DNA of 37,404 bases from Clostridia bacterium (lineage in GTDB: Bacteria; Bacillota; Clostridia; Christensenellales; Aristaeellaceae): positions 1 through 37,404 of the forward strand of contig JAFZOG010000095.1 in assembly GCA_017550745.1 (NCBI GenBank), read 5' to 3'. Below are positions 23,193 through 30,851 of the stretch, piece after piece. The notes beneath the pieces are model-generated. The model had not been told where the DNA came from and searched no databases. It worked only from the letters and a program-made list of their open reading frames with translations. The translations under genes and the position numbers were made by a program. The first letter of the stretch is position 1, and the number at the start of each line of letters is the position of its first letter.

Positions 23193-24320
23193 TTACTTGT
23201 TAAAGATCCTGACAGGCAGCACCAGGAAGGTAAAGGCGTTGCCCTCCAGGGGCAGGATCATGCAGGGAGACACGCTGGAATTGAAGCACATGCGCACCTG
23301 TTCGCAGTCGATATTGTGGATGATATCCGTCAGATACCGGGAATTGAACGCGATGCTCAGGTCATTGCCCTGGAAACCGATATCGATCTCCTCATGCACG
23401 TCGCCGCGCTCGGCGTTGGCGGTCATTTCCATGGGGGAATCGGCCTTCATATTCAGGTAGATCAGGTTGTTCTTGCCCTCCCGCGCCATCAGGCTGCACC
23501 GCTCGATGGCGTCGGAAAACAGGCCGCGGGTCACCAGCGCTTCCGTGGTCCAGGAATCGGGCAGGATCCGGTGGTAGTCGATAAATTCACCCGTCAGCAG
23601 CGTGCCGTAGACCTTGACGGAGCCGAAGGTGAACATGATGTGGGAGGAATTCATGGTGATCTGGCACTTTTCCTCCGTGTCCGGCAGCATTTTGCTGACC
23701 TCACCCAGCACCTTCCCCGGCGTGACCGCCTGGATATGGTCCTCCTTCAGGCCCTTTGGCACGTCGTTTTCCGCAGGCACCCGCTGCAGCGCAAGCCTGA
23801 ACCCGTCCAGGCCCACCAGCAGCGTTTCCTTTTCGTAGACCTCCATCAGGATGCCGGTGAGGATCTTGCGGCTCTCGTCCGTGGACACCGCGAACTGCAC
23901 CCGGCTCACCGCGTCCCGGAACCTGCCGCAGGGCAGCACCGCCCGGTATTCGCCGGAAATGTCGCGGATGTCGGGATAGTCCTCCGCTGCCATGCACGCC
24001 ATGGACGCGTTGCTGCCCCGGCTCCTGATGGCCGCGCGCATCCGCTCGTCCACCTTGACCTCTACCTCGCCTACCGGCTGCTTGCGCATCAGCTCCGCAA
24101 ACAGCTTCGCCGGCAGCAGCGCGCATCCGTCCTCTTCCACCAGCGCGTTCACCGTGGCCTTGATGGAGATCTCACCGTCCGTGCACGTCAGCAGCAGACC
24201 TTCCTCCACCGTCTCGATCAGCACCCCGTCGTATACCTGCTTCACCGGCCGCGGAGAAATCGCCCGCGTCACCATCCCTAACCCGTAATTCATTTCGTCG
24301 GTCTGAACCCGAAAATGCAT
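23193..24320 (-). CDS. dnaN: DNA polymerase III sliding clamp, beta subunit
   Basis: 375 residues, usual length, with the three-domain clamp layout: N-terminal TRAISPRPVKQVYDGVLIE, middle ILTGILMEVYEKETLLVGLDGFRLALQR, and C-terminal NSRYLTDII, with the ending SPCMILPLEGNAFTFLVLPVRIF that contributes to the partner-binding cleft. The protein encircles DNA and tethers the replicative polymerase. It starts at ATG 24320, preceded by AAAGGGACGG. The origin region lies directly upstream, as in Bacillus, but dnaA does not. Confidence 0.97.
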   Translation of the reverse strand: MHFRVQTDEMNYGLGMVTRAISPRPVKQVYDGVLIETVEEGLLLTCTDGEISIKATVNALVEEDGCALLPAKLFAELMRKQPVGEVEVKVDERMRAAIRSRGSNASMACMAAEDYPDIRDISGEYRAVLPCGRFRDAVSRVQFAVSTDESRKILTGILMEVYEKETLLVGLDGFRLALQRVPAENDVPKGLKEDHIQAVTPGKVLGEVSKMLPDTEEKCQITMNSSHIMFTFGSVKVYGTLLTGEFIDYHRILPDSWTTEALVTRGLFSDAIERCSLMAREGKNNLIYLNMKADSPMEMTANAERGDVHEEIDIGFQGNDLSIAFNSRYLTDIIHNIDCEQVRMCFNSSVSPCMILPLEGNAFTFLVLPVRIFNK

Positions 24321-24400
24321 ATTGCCCGTCCCTTTCTGTCGGCAGGTGGCCCCTGCTTTTTATCCGCGGGCTTCCGCTCGTCCGTCCGCCCGCCCAAATA

Positions 24401-24828
24401 ACATGTTTGTAGTAGTAATATAAATTCTTCGTAGTAGTATTAGAACCTGTGGAAAATGTGGATAACTTTCCGGATGCCTTGCGCAGCCTCCGTTTCCCGG
24501 CCCTCCTGCGCTGTGGAAATCCCGGTATTTGCTGTGGAAAAACGGGGATAACTTTGCCCGGTTCCCCCCATTTTCGCATATTTTTAGGGAAATTGCAAGG
24601 GGGAGGTTACGCTGGAGAGGGGTTACGCTGGGGCTGTTCGCCCCAGACCCGAACCAGGGGCCACAGGCCCCTGGACCCGCAATAGCGTAACCCCCTGTAA
24701 CTTTTTCTGCCAAAAACCATTTATCCACATTATCCACAATCGCGCAATGCACAGGATGTGGATAAAGAAAGCGAAGAAAATCAAGGGGTCAAAAAAGAAA
24801 TACACAGGATATCCCGGAGTTATCCACA
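24401..24828. other. oriC: chromosomal replication origin (oriC) with DnaA boxes and DnaA-trio-like repeats
   Basis: Consensus DnaA boxes TTATCCACA: 24457-24465 (minus), 24721-24729 (plus), 24730-24738 (plus), 24757-24765 (minus) and 24820-24828 (plus). Near-consensus boxes: 24448-24456, 24512-24520 and 24533-24541. Next to the paired boxes 24448-24465, on the dnaN side, lie two runs of TACTACTAC-type trinucleotides (minus strand, 24431-24443 and 24408-24419) in an AT-rich stretch. These match the known DnaA-trio part of the basal unwinding system and have the same order as in B. subtilis (boxes, trios, dnaN). Identification is from motif density and position. Confidence 0.88.
24612..24706. 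repeat. double-hairpin repeat module inside oriC
   Basis: Two adjacent stems, CTGGGGctgttcgCCCCAG and CCAGGGGCCacaGGCCCCTGG, closed by GGTTACGCT / AGCGTAACC. The same arrangement with different stem sequences is found at 22679-22735, at the end of copy A. It lies between the two DnaA-box clusters. Confidence 0.75.
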
Positions 24829-25818
24829 GGGGGGAAAGGCTTTTTTCCAGACGGGAAGGACGGAGAAAATGAGGACGATACAGCCCAGGGCCATGACGGC
24901 GTAGCAGACGTCCATGCGCATCCAGGTAAGGAAGCTGATTTTCTGTTCCAGGGCAAACTCCATGGCCAGGATGAGGCCGCTGGAGAGGAGGAGGCCCACG
25001 GCGCCGGGAAGGAGGAGGGCCTTGGCGCGCTGGGATTTTTTCAGCAGCCGGACGCAGAGAAGAAAGACCAGGAGCACGGCGATGCCGCTGAAAAGCTGGC
25101 TGGCGCGGACGAAGCCCCATTTGAGGACGGCGTCCTGGCGCATGGATTCCCAGAAGGGCTGGCAGCCGGCGTAGAGGAGCAGGAACAGCAGCGCTTTTCC
25201 CCCGGGGCGGCGTTTTTTCAGGCACATCAGGATCAGGAAAATAACGAAGGCGGTGATGGCTTCCGGAAGGTAGACGGCGAAGCACCAAACGCCGTAATAA
25301 TTCTGTTCTCCCAGGGGAAAGCGGAAGAGGATGCCGGGGTTTTCCCAGGCCACCATGCTTTTTTCCTCAAAGGGATCGAACCATTCCTCGATGTCGTAGC
25401 CGTAGCCCAGGTTCACCAGGGGCTCTGCCATGCGGCAGGCGGCGATCATGAGGGCGGTGGGCGCGGCGGCGGCGTCCAGGATATTTCCCAGGGGCTGGCG
25501 CGTGATCTTCGCGGTCAGGGCCCCGGCGAGGAGGCCGCCCAGCAGGGCGCCGTAGAGCATGTAGCCCCCCCGGGTCAGCTGCCAGAAGAAGCTGAGGCCC
25601 TGGTCCAGCAGCCAGTCGATGGACACCAGGCAGTATCCGATGCGTCCGCAGAGCACCGCCAGCGGGATGGCAAGCACGGCAAACCAGCTGACCGTGCCGG
25701 GCTTGAGGGCGTGCTTTTTCCCCAGCCATTCCATGAGCAAAAGCCCCGCCAGGGCGGAGGCGGCCAGGACCAGCCCGTAGCGGTAAAATGTGATGGGCCC
25801 GATCTGAAACGCTGCCAT
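24820..25818 (-). CDS. prolipoprotein diacylglyceryl transferase-like membrane protein, lacking the catalytic His
   Basis: 332 residues, about seven or more membrane segments. Lgt-like landmarks are present: LCGRIGYCLV (57-65), GGYMLYGALLGGLLAG (84-99) and the Arg-containing CRMAEPLVNLGYG (128-140). In canonical Lgt the second motif is H-G-G and its His is essential; here the position is Tyr-Gly-Ala. The usual GRxxNFxNxE signature is also degenerate. It is therefore either a diverged enzyme or a paralogue of different function. It starts 3 bp after the upstream glycosidase gene, with GGAGG in that gene's end, so the two are coupled. Its stop codon lies within a DnaA box. Confidence 0.75.
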   Translation of the reverse strand: MAAFQIGPITFYRYGLVLAASALAGLLLMEWLGKKHALKPGTVSWFAVLAIPLAVLCGRIGYCLVSIDWLLDQGLSFFWQLTRGGYMLYGALLGGLLAGALTAKITRQPLGNILDAAAAPTALMIAACRMAEPLVNLGYGYDIEEWFDPFEEKSMVAWENPGILFRFPLGEQNYYGVWCFAVYLPEAITAFVIFLILMCLKKRRPGGKALLFLLLYAGCQPFWESMRQDAVLKWGFVRASQLFSGIAVLLVFLLCVRLLKKSQRAKALLLPGAVGLLLSSGLILAMEFALEQKISFLTWMRMDVCYAVMALGCIVLIFSVLPVWKKAFPPCG

Positions 25819-25821
25819 GGC

Positions 25822-26748
25822 TTATTCCTCCACCACGGCGGAGGCAAAGTAGATCAGGCCGGAAATGCCGCGGCTGTTCAGCGTCTTATGGACGCGCTTG
25901 CCGTTCAGCATCAGGTTGGTGCTGCCGCCGCCGTCCAGGTTAAAGGCCACCTTGCACTCGGGGAACACGTCCTCCCGCACGATAAAGTCCGCCACCTGGA
26001 ACAGCTTCATGCCGCTGCCGTTGCCGCCGTCCACCTCGAAAATGCCGTATTCCAGCTCGCCCAGCTGGCAGATGGCGATGCGCTGGGCGCAAAGGTTGGG
26101 CTCGCGCTTGTCGTTGTTGGGCACGTCGATTTCCTGGGGCTGGCCGTCGATCACCAGCACCGGGCCGAAGGTGAAGGCGTTGATGACCGTGCGGCCCGCG
26201 GCTTCCAGTTCGTTAAGCTTGTCCTGGAGGGTCGCGTCCGTGGCCTTGAGGACATAGGAGAAATCGCCCTTGTCGTCGATGATGAGCACGTCCCGCTTGC
26301 CGTCCGGCTTGCGGCGGTATTCCACGCCCTGGCGCACCACGTAGCCGGAATCGTAGGTGTATTTCATGAAATCGTCGTTGCAGGCCACCACGGAATTCAG
26401 CTTCGCCGCCATGTCCTTGGGCCGGGCGTCGGCGGGGTTGTCGTAGTCCTCATAGCTCATGGTGGTGCGCAGCTGCGTCGGGTCGGCGATCTTGATGCGC
26501 ACCCAGCGGCACATCACCCAGTCGTTGCTGTATTTGGGCTTCCAGTTTTTTTCCTGCATGATGATATGAATGGATTCGTCCTCATATTCGTATTCGGAAA
26601 TCCACCCGTCCTTTGGCAGCACCCGGCCCGTTTCCGTCAGGTCCAGGGGCAGGGGCTTTACCTCCGCCAGCGCGGGGGAGGAAAAAAACACCGCAAGCAA
26701 AATCAGCATCACGGCCGCGATGCACCAGCGCAGCAGGTTCGTATTCAT
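25822..26748 (-). CDS. secreted phosphodiester glycosidase family protein (NAGPA/DUF2233)
   Basis: 308 residues. Signal peptide (1-28, ending PALA), then a domain with the family landmarks VVACNDDFM, a central FTFGPVLVIDGQP, RIAICQLGELEYGIFEVDGG and the C-terminal FNLDGGGSTNLMLNGK. Family members remove GlcNAc or related sugars from phosphodiester links; in bacteria the target may be exopolysaccharide or wall polymers. ATG 26748 has AAGGAGAG 9 bases upstream. It forms a two-gene unit with the Lgt-like gene. Confidence 0.87.
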   Translation of the reverse strand: MNTNLLRWCIAAVMLILLAVFFSSPALAEVKPLPLDLTETGRVLPKDGWISEYEYEDESIHIIMQEKNWKPKYSNDWVMCRWVRIKIADPTQLRTTMSYEDYDNPADARPKDMAAKLNSVVACNDDFMKYTYDSGYVVRQGVEYRRKPDGKRDVLIIDDKGDFSYVLKATDATLQDKLNELEAAGRTVINAFTFGPVLVIDGQPQEIDVPNNDKREPNLCAQRIAICQLGELEYGIFEVDGGNGSGMKLFQVADFIVREDVFPECKVAFNLDGGGSTNLMLNGKRVHKTLNSRGISGLIYFASAVVEE

Positions 26749-26892
26749 CGTCGTATACTCTCCTTGATTTTGTACCGGGCAAGAATTGCCGTATTTGCGC
26801 ATCATTACCCATTTTCTTATTTCGTCGCCGGTCTTGCTTTTTCCTGCCGTTTTTGGAAAAGAAAAAGGATGATGGCAGGGGAAACGCTAATG

Positions 26893-26924
26893 AAAGAAAC
26901 TGCCGCCCAAAATCAGGCGGCAGT
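26893..26924 (-). terminator. rho-independent terminator of the xpt-BMP operon
   Basis: Minus strand ACTGCCGCC with GGCGGCAGT (9-bp stem) followed by TTTCTTTC, 25-50 bp after the BMP-type gene stop. Confidence 0.85.
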
Positions 26925-26948
26925 CCGGAAATTTTACGTTTGGCAGGA

Positions 26949-28157
26949 TCAGAACATGGTGTTCAGCAGCTCGATGCCGTCGATGATGACGTCAAAGTAA
27001 GGAGCGGAGCGGAATTCAGATTCATGGAAGTAGCCGTCATAGACGATCTTGGTGCCTTCCTCGAAGTGGCCTTCGGTGGCTTCCTGGGGCTTCCAGGATT
27101 CTTCCAGCTTCTGGCCTTCCACGGTGAGGTAGTCATTTTCGGCCACGGTAAACACGTTGCGGGTGCCGGCGATGAATTCAGCCTGGGCGGCGTCGATGGC
27201 TTCCTGGGTGCCGGGAGCGGCGACGGCTTCGTTCAGGTCGGTGACGATGACGGAATTGCCTTCGATGGTGCCCACCCAGTCGGTTTCGATGGGTTCGCCG
27301 GCGATGACCTGGTTGATGATGTATTCAAAGTAGGGCTCCCAGTTGATGCGGGAATACACCAGGTAGGTGTTGGGGCAGCTGGCTTTGGTGGAGATGTTGT
27401 AGCAAACGTTGGGGATACCGGCGTTTTCACAGGCGGTAGGAGCGCCCATGGAGTCGGCGTGCTGGCTGATCAGGTCGCAGCCCATGGCGATCAGGGCCTC
27501 GGCGGCGGCCTTTTCTTCCTTCTCGTCGTACCAGGAGCCGGTGAACTGCACCTTCATGGTCACGTCTTCGCAGACGGACTTGGCGCCCAGATAGAAGCTG
27601 GTGAAGCCGGAAATCACTTCAGCGTAGGTGAAAGCGCCCACATAGCCCATCAGGGGATGCTCGCCCTTCAGCTTGCCTTCTTCCTTCAGCTGGTTCAGCT
27701 TCATCCCGGCGGCGATGCCGGCCAGGTAGCGGCCTTCATAGATGGTGGCGAAGGCGTTGTGCAGGTTCGCGTAGTTCAGCACATGGGCCCGGTCGCCGGT
27801 GGCGTGGAAGAACTGCACGTCCGGATACTTTTCCACGATGTCGTCGGTAAAGAACTGATGGCCGTAGCTGTCAAAGAAGATCATGTTGCAGCCTTCGTCG
27901 ATCAGGTCCAGGGCGGCTTCGGCGCATTCCTGGGACTCGGGGCGGTTGCGGGAGATGATGACCTGGTCGTCGGACAGGCCCAGCTTTTCTTTGGCTTCCA
28001 TCGCGCCGTTGATGAAGTTGTTGTCGTAGGTGGAGTCTTCGTCGTGCAGCAGGATGACGCCCAGCTTGATATTTTCCTTGGCGATACCGTCCGCCAGGGC
28101 GGAGACGCAGCCCAGGCACATGGCCAGGGTGAGCAGCAGAGCAACGAGCTTTTTCAT
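26949..28157 (-). CDS. BMP-family ABC transporter substrate-binding protein (nucleoside/purine type)
   Basis: 402 residues. Signal peptide MKKLVALLLTLAMCLGC.. with likely cleavage after SALA, then a basic membrane protein (PnrA-like) fold: KLGVILLHDEDSTYDNNFINGAMEAKEKLGL, DEGCNMIFFDSYGH, NAFATIYEGRYLAGIAAGMKL and GYVGAFTYAEVISGFTSFYLGAKSV. BMP proteins bind nucleosides. The gene follows xpt, consistent with purine scavenging. No lipobox is evident (the residue three before Cys17 is Cys, not Leu/Ile/Val). The permease and ATPase genes are absent from the window. GGAGGAGG lies upstream of the ATG. Confidence 0.9.
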   Translation of the reverse strand: MKKLVALLLTLAMCLGCVSALADGIAKENIKLGVILLHDEDSTYDNNFINGAMEAKEKLGLSDDQVIISRNRPESQECAEAALDLIDEGCNMIFFDSYGHQFFTDDIVEKYPDVQFFHATGDRAHVLNYANLHNAFATIYEGRYLAGIAAGMKLNQLKEEGKLKGEHPLMGYVGAFTYAEVISGFTSFYLGAKSVCEDVTMKVQFTGSWYDEKEEKAAAEALIAMGCDLISQHADSMGAPTACENAGIPNVCYNISTKASCPNTYLVYSRINWEPYFEYIINQVIAGEPIETDWVGTIEGNSVIVTDLNEAVAAPGTQEAIDAAQAEFIAGTRNVFTVAENDYLTVEGQKLEESWKPQEATEGHFEEGTKIVYDGYFHESEFRSAPYFDVIIDGIELLNTMF

Positions 28158-28206
28158 GATGGTTTTTCCTCCTCCGGAATTGGTTGGGTGGTGATGATAT
28201 ATTCTG

Positions 28207-28785
28207 TCAGCCCTCCGCCAGAATGATCTTGCCGTCCTGGATGGCGGATACGACTGCCAAAGACTGGATATTGACGCCCATGGCCCGGATATTCTTTCCG
28301 CCGGGCATGAACCCCTTTTCAATGCCGATGCCGATGCCGACCACCTGGCACCCGGTCTGGGCGCAGAGGGCCATCATGCCCTGGCACGCCTGGCCGTCGG
28401 AAAGGAAATCGTCCACGATCAGCACGCGGCTGCCCTTGGGCAGGTATTTCTTGTCGGCGCGGATGATGTTTTCCCGCTTGTGGGTGAAGGAATACACGCT
28501 GGCCTGGGCCACGTCCGGGCTCTGCACCACGGTGGCGGCCTTCTTGGCGAACAGCACCGGCACGTCGCCCATGGCGTGGGCGGTGGTGAGGGCCAGGGCG
28601 ATGCCGCTGGCTTCCACGGTCAGGATCAGGTCGGGCTTTTCGCCGGAGAAGCGCTTCGCCATCTCCTGGCCCATCCGGAACATCAGGCCGGTGTCGATGC
28701 GGTGGTTCAAAAACATGTCTACCTTAATAATATCGTTCCCGATGCAGATACCGTCCCGGATGATGGCTTCCTTCAGCTCCTGCAT
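28207..28785 (-). CDS. xpt: xanthine phosphoribosyltransferase
   Basis: 192 residues, usual length. Family landmarks: N-terminal LKEAIIRDGICIGNDIIKVDMFLNHRID, the EASGIALA loop (58-65) and the PRPP-binding VLIVDDFLSDGQA (121-133). It converts xanthine plus PRPP to XMP. ATG 28785 has AAAGGAGG upstream; the reading frame upstream is not family-like. It is the first gene of an operon with the nucleoside-binding protein 49 bp downstream. Confidence 0.95.
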   Translation of the reverse strand: MQELKEAIIRDGICIGNDIIKVDMFLNHRIDTGLMFRMGQEMAKRFSGEKPDLILTVEASGIALALTTAHAMGDVPVLFAKKAATVVQSPDVAQASVYSFTHKRENIIRADKKYLPKGSRVLIVDDFLSDGQACQGMMALCAQTGCQVVGIGIGIEKGFMPGGKNIRAMGVNIQSLAVVSAIQDGKIILAEG

Positions 28786-28806
28786 GAAGCGCGCCTCCTT
28801 TCCATA

Positions 28807-28819
28807 AAAACCGAACATT
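28807..28819. promoter_or_regulatory. PurBox-like sequence upstream of xpt
   Basis: AAAACCGAACATT matches the known Bacillus PurR PurBox AWWWCCGAACWWT at every position. Functional PurR operators normally have two inverted boxes 16-17 bp apart; I see no second box at that distance. It lies just downstream of the predicted transcription start. Confidence 0.4.
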
Positions 28820-28838
28820 AAAAAGGAAATACACTGAT

Positions 28839-28867
28839 ATTGTACAGAAAAACCCTCCAAAAAGCAA
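28839..28867 (-). promoter_or_regulatory. promoter of the xpt operon
   Basis: TTGCTT and TACAAT (28844-28839) with a 17-base spacer on the minus strand, giving a start near 28832 and a leader of about 47 nt. The remainder of the divergent 408-bp gap (28868-29020) is AT-rich and shows no purine riboswitch. Confidence 0.6.
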
Positions 28868-29025
28868 GCGTTTTTGCAAATTATATCGTTATTTTCATGA
28901 ATTTGACGGAATTGAGAATGAAAAATTTCGAATATTATACCAAAAAGGGAATGATTCGGCTAAATCGTTTCAAACGGAAGGGGAATCAGGACGCTTTTTT
29001 TCGTCACATTTGATGAAAAAAACGG

Positions 29026-29054
29026 TGGACTTTTGGACAATCGTGTGCTATAAT
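29026..29054 (+). promoter_or_regulatory. extended -10 promoter of the sugar ABC operon
   Basis: TGGACT (29026-29031), a 17-base spacer and TATAAT at 29049-29054 preceded by TGC (extended -10). The leader of about 130 nt contains two small stems (AGCCG/CGGCT near 29065-29083 and CGCGG/CCGCG near 29143-29161) and no recognisable riboswitch. Confidence 0.78.
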
Positions 29055-29193
29055 GCAAATGAGGCAGCCGGCGGGTTCGGCTGTAAAGAGAGCAAATCAA
29101 AGAAAAGCGGCACACATACGTCATCATCATATTCGGTTCTTGCGCGGCAGGAGTTCCGCGTGCGAATAAATATTTTTAAAAGGAGAAACCACA

Positions 29194-30426
29194 ATGAAAA
29201 AGGTTCTCGCTCTGGTTCTCGCTCTGGCCATGATGATGGCCGCCACCGGCGCCCTGGCCGACATCGTGATCTGCCAGAACAAGGTGGAAATCACCGACGC
29301 GCTGATGGAATACGCCAAGCTGTACACCGAAAAGACCGGCGTTGATGTAAAGGTCATCACCGGCGGCGGCTCCTCTGACTACAACACCGTGCTGAAGGCC
29401 GAAATGCAGTCCGGCCGCGAACCCGACATCTGGGTCATCGAAGGCCCCTCCGGATACGAGCTCTGGAAGGACAAGATCGCTGACCAGACCGGCGCGGAAT
29501 GGACCCAGTACACCGCCGCCGCCTACATGGACGGCGACAAGGTGGTCGGCTTCCCCGTGGCTGTGGAAGGCTACGGCCTGGCCTACAACAAGGCCATCCT
29601 GGACAAGGCCGGCATCGACCCCGCCACCCTGACCAACTTCGACGCCCTCAAGGCCGCCTTTGAAAAGCTGGATTCCATGAAGGCTGAGCTGGGCCTGGAC
29701 ATGGTGGTTTCCATGGTGGCCGGCACCACCACCGGCATGACCTGGGTCACCGGCCTGCATAACTTCAACGTGTACCTGACCGTGGGCAACGAGCGCAACG
29801 ACACCACCTACATCGACATGGTGCTGGAAGGCAAAGTGGACGAAGAACGCTTCCACCAGTATTGCCAGTACGTGGCCCTGCTGTTCCAGTACAGCACCCA
29901 GGATATGCTGCTCAACGGCACCCAGGACAGCCAGCTGGCCGCGTTCGCCAACGGCAAAGCCGCCTTCTATCATCAGGGCAACTGGATGGATCCTTCCCTG
30001 GTGGTGCTGAATCCCGACTTTGAAATCGCCTACGCGCCCCATCCCTTCCTGCACGAAGACACCGACGGCATCCTGGTCAATCCTCCCTCCTGGTACGTGG
30101 TCAACGAGAACGGCAACAAGGACGAGGCCATCGCTTACCTGAACTACCTGGCCACCTCTGAAGAGGGCGCCGATTACATGGTGAACAAGGCCGCCATGGT
30201 GCCCGCCTTCACCAACGTGACCATCGCTCCCTCCACCCCCCTGTCCAAGAGCGTCATGGAATGGAACGCCGCGGGCAAGACCTATGACTGGCAGCAGTAC
30301 AAACTGCCCGACGGCTTCGGCATGGGCACCCTGGGCCAGATCTACGAGCTGTTCGCCGCCGGCGCCATCGACGTGGACACCTTCGAAATCATGATGAAGG
30401 ACGCCATCGCCGGCATCGCCAAGTAA
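29194..30426 (+). CDS. extracellular sugar-binding protein of ABC transporter (SBP family 1)
   Basis: 410 residues. Signal peptide MKKVLALVLALAMMMAATGALA with a type I cleavage site, so no lipobox cysteine. The mature part has the maltose-binding-type pattern: ITDALMEYAKLYTEKTGVDVKVITGGGSSDYNTVLKAE, EPDIWVIEGP, GFPVAVEGYGLAYNKAILDKAGIDPATLTNFDALKAA and AAFANGKAAFYHQGNWMDP. Substrate: probably an oligosaccharide or glycoside. AAAGGAG precedes the ATG. A terminator-like stem separates it from the two permease genes. Confidence 0.93.
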   Translation: MKKVLALVLALAMMMAATGALADIVICQNKVEITDALMEYAKLYTEKTGVDVKVITGGGSSDYNTVLKAEMQSGREPDIWVIEGPSGYELWKDKIADQTGAEWTQYTAAAYMDGDKVVGFPVAVEGYGLAYNKAILDKAGIDPATLTNFDALKAAFEKLDSMKAELGLDMVVSMVAGTTTGMTWVTGLHNFNVYLTVGNERNDTTYIDMVLEGKVDEERFHQYCQYVALLFQYSTQDMLLNGTQDSQLAAFANGKAAFYHQGNWMDPSLVVLNPDFEIAYAPHPFLHEDTDGILVNPPSWYVVNENGNKDEAIAYLNYLATSEEGADYMVNKAAMVPAFTNVTIAPSTPLSKSVMEWNAAGKTYDWQQYKLPDGFGMGTLGQIYELFAAGAIDVDTFEIMMKDAIAGIAK

Positions 30427-30459
30427 TCTTTCCCCACAGGAACACAAACATCCTATGAT

Positions 30460-30508
30460 CAGGGGGCTGCGCCTGGAGAACCTTTTTCTGGTCGCAGCCC
30501 CTGTTTTT
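30460..30508 (+). terminator. terminator/attenuator after the binding-protein gene
   Basis: CAGGGG(G)CTGCG pairs with CGCAGCCCCTG and is followed by TTTTT. It lies within the operon, 34 bp after the binding-protein stop, so it would give more binding protein than permease. Confidence 0.8.
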
Positions 30509-30578
30509 CAACAGTGAACAGGATTCAGATGATTGCGCAGGAATAAATGAAACAACGTAATGAGTTGAGAACGCAAGC

Positions 30579-30777
30579 CGAAAGGCTTCCCCTGGCAGGG
30601 GAAGCTGTCAGGCGCGGAACCAACTTCGAGCGTGTCATCATGTAATTTCGCGCCTGACTGATGAGGCGCTCCCCTTGTTTGGTTTCATAAAAGCGGCTTC
30701 TCTTATAGCCTGCTTGAAGGTGCACCTCATCCGGCGCTTCGCGCCACCTTCCCCTGCCAGGGGAAGGCTTTCAAAGA
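30579..30777. repeat. palindromic repeat with 25-bp inverted ends
   Basis: The ends, each containing CTTCCCCTGGCAGGGGAAG or its complement preceded by GAAAG, are inverted copies of about 25 bp and each is itself a hairpin. Internal stems are GTCAGGCGCG with CGCGCCTGAC, and GGCGCTTCGCGCC near 30733. The CACCTCATCCGGCGCTTCGC part is familiar as a widespread repeat in gut Clostridia. It sits between the binding-protein and permease genes of one transporter. Confidence 0.75.
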
Positions 30778-30851
30778 TGTTTTTCTGGATGATAATTCTG
30801 CACGCTATACTCTCTTCAATCTCCTAACTGAAAAAAAGGGGGGAACAAGCC

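Noticed and set aside
28786-28900. Guanine/xanthine riboswitch upstream of xpt
   Set aside because: The predicted leader is only about 47 nt and does not contain the conserved three-way-junction sequences.
29010-29193. A leader open frame upstream of the sugar-binding-protein gene
   Set aside because: It begins at or before the predicted promoter, lacks a good ribosome site and its translation shows no protein-like pattern.
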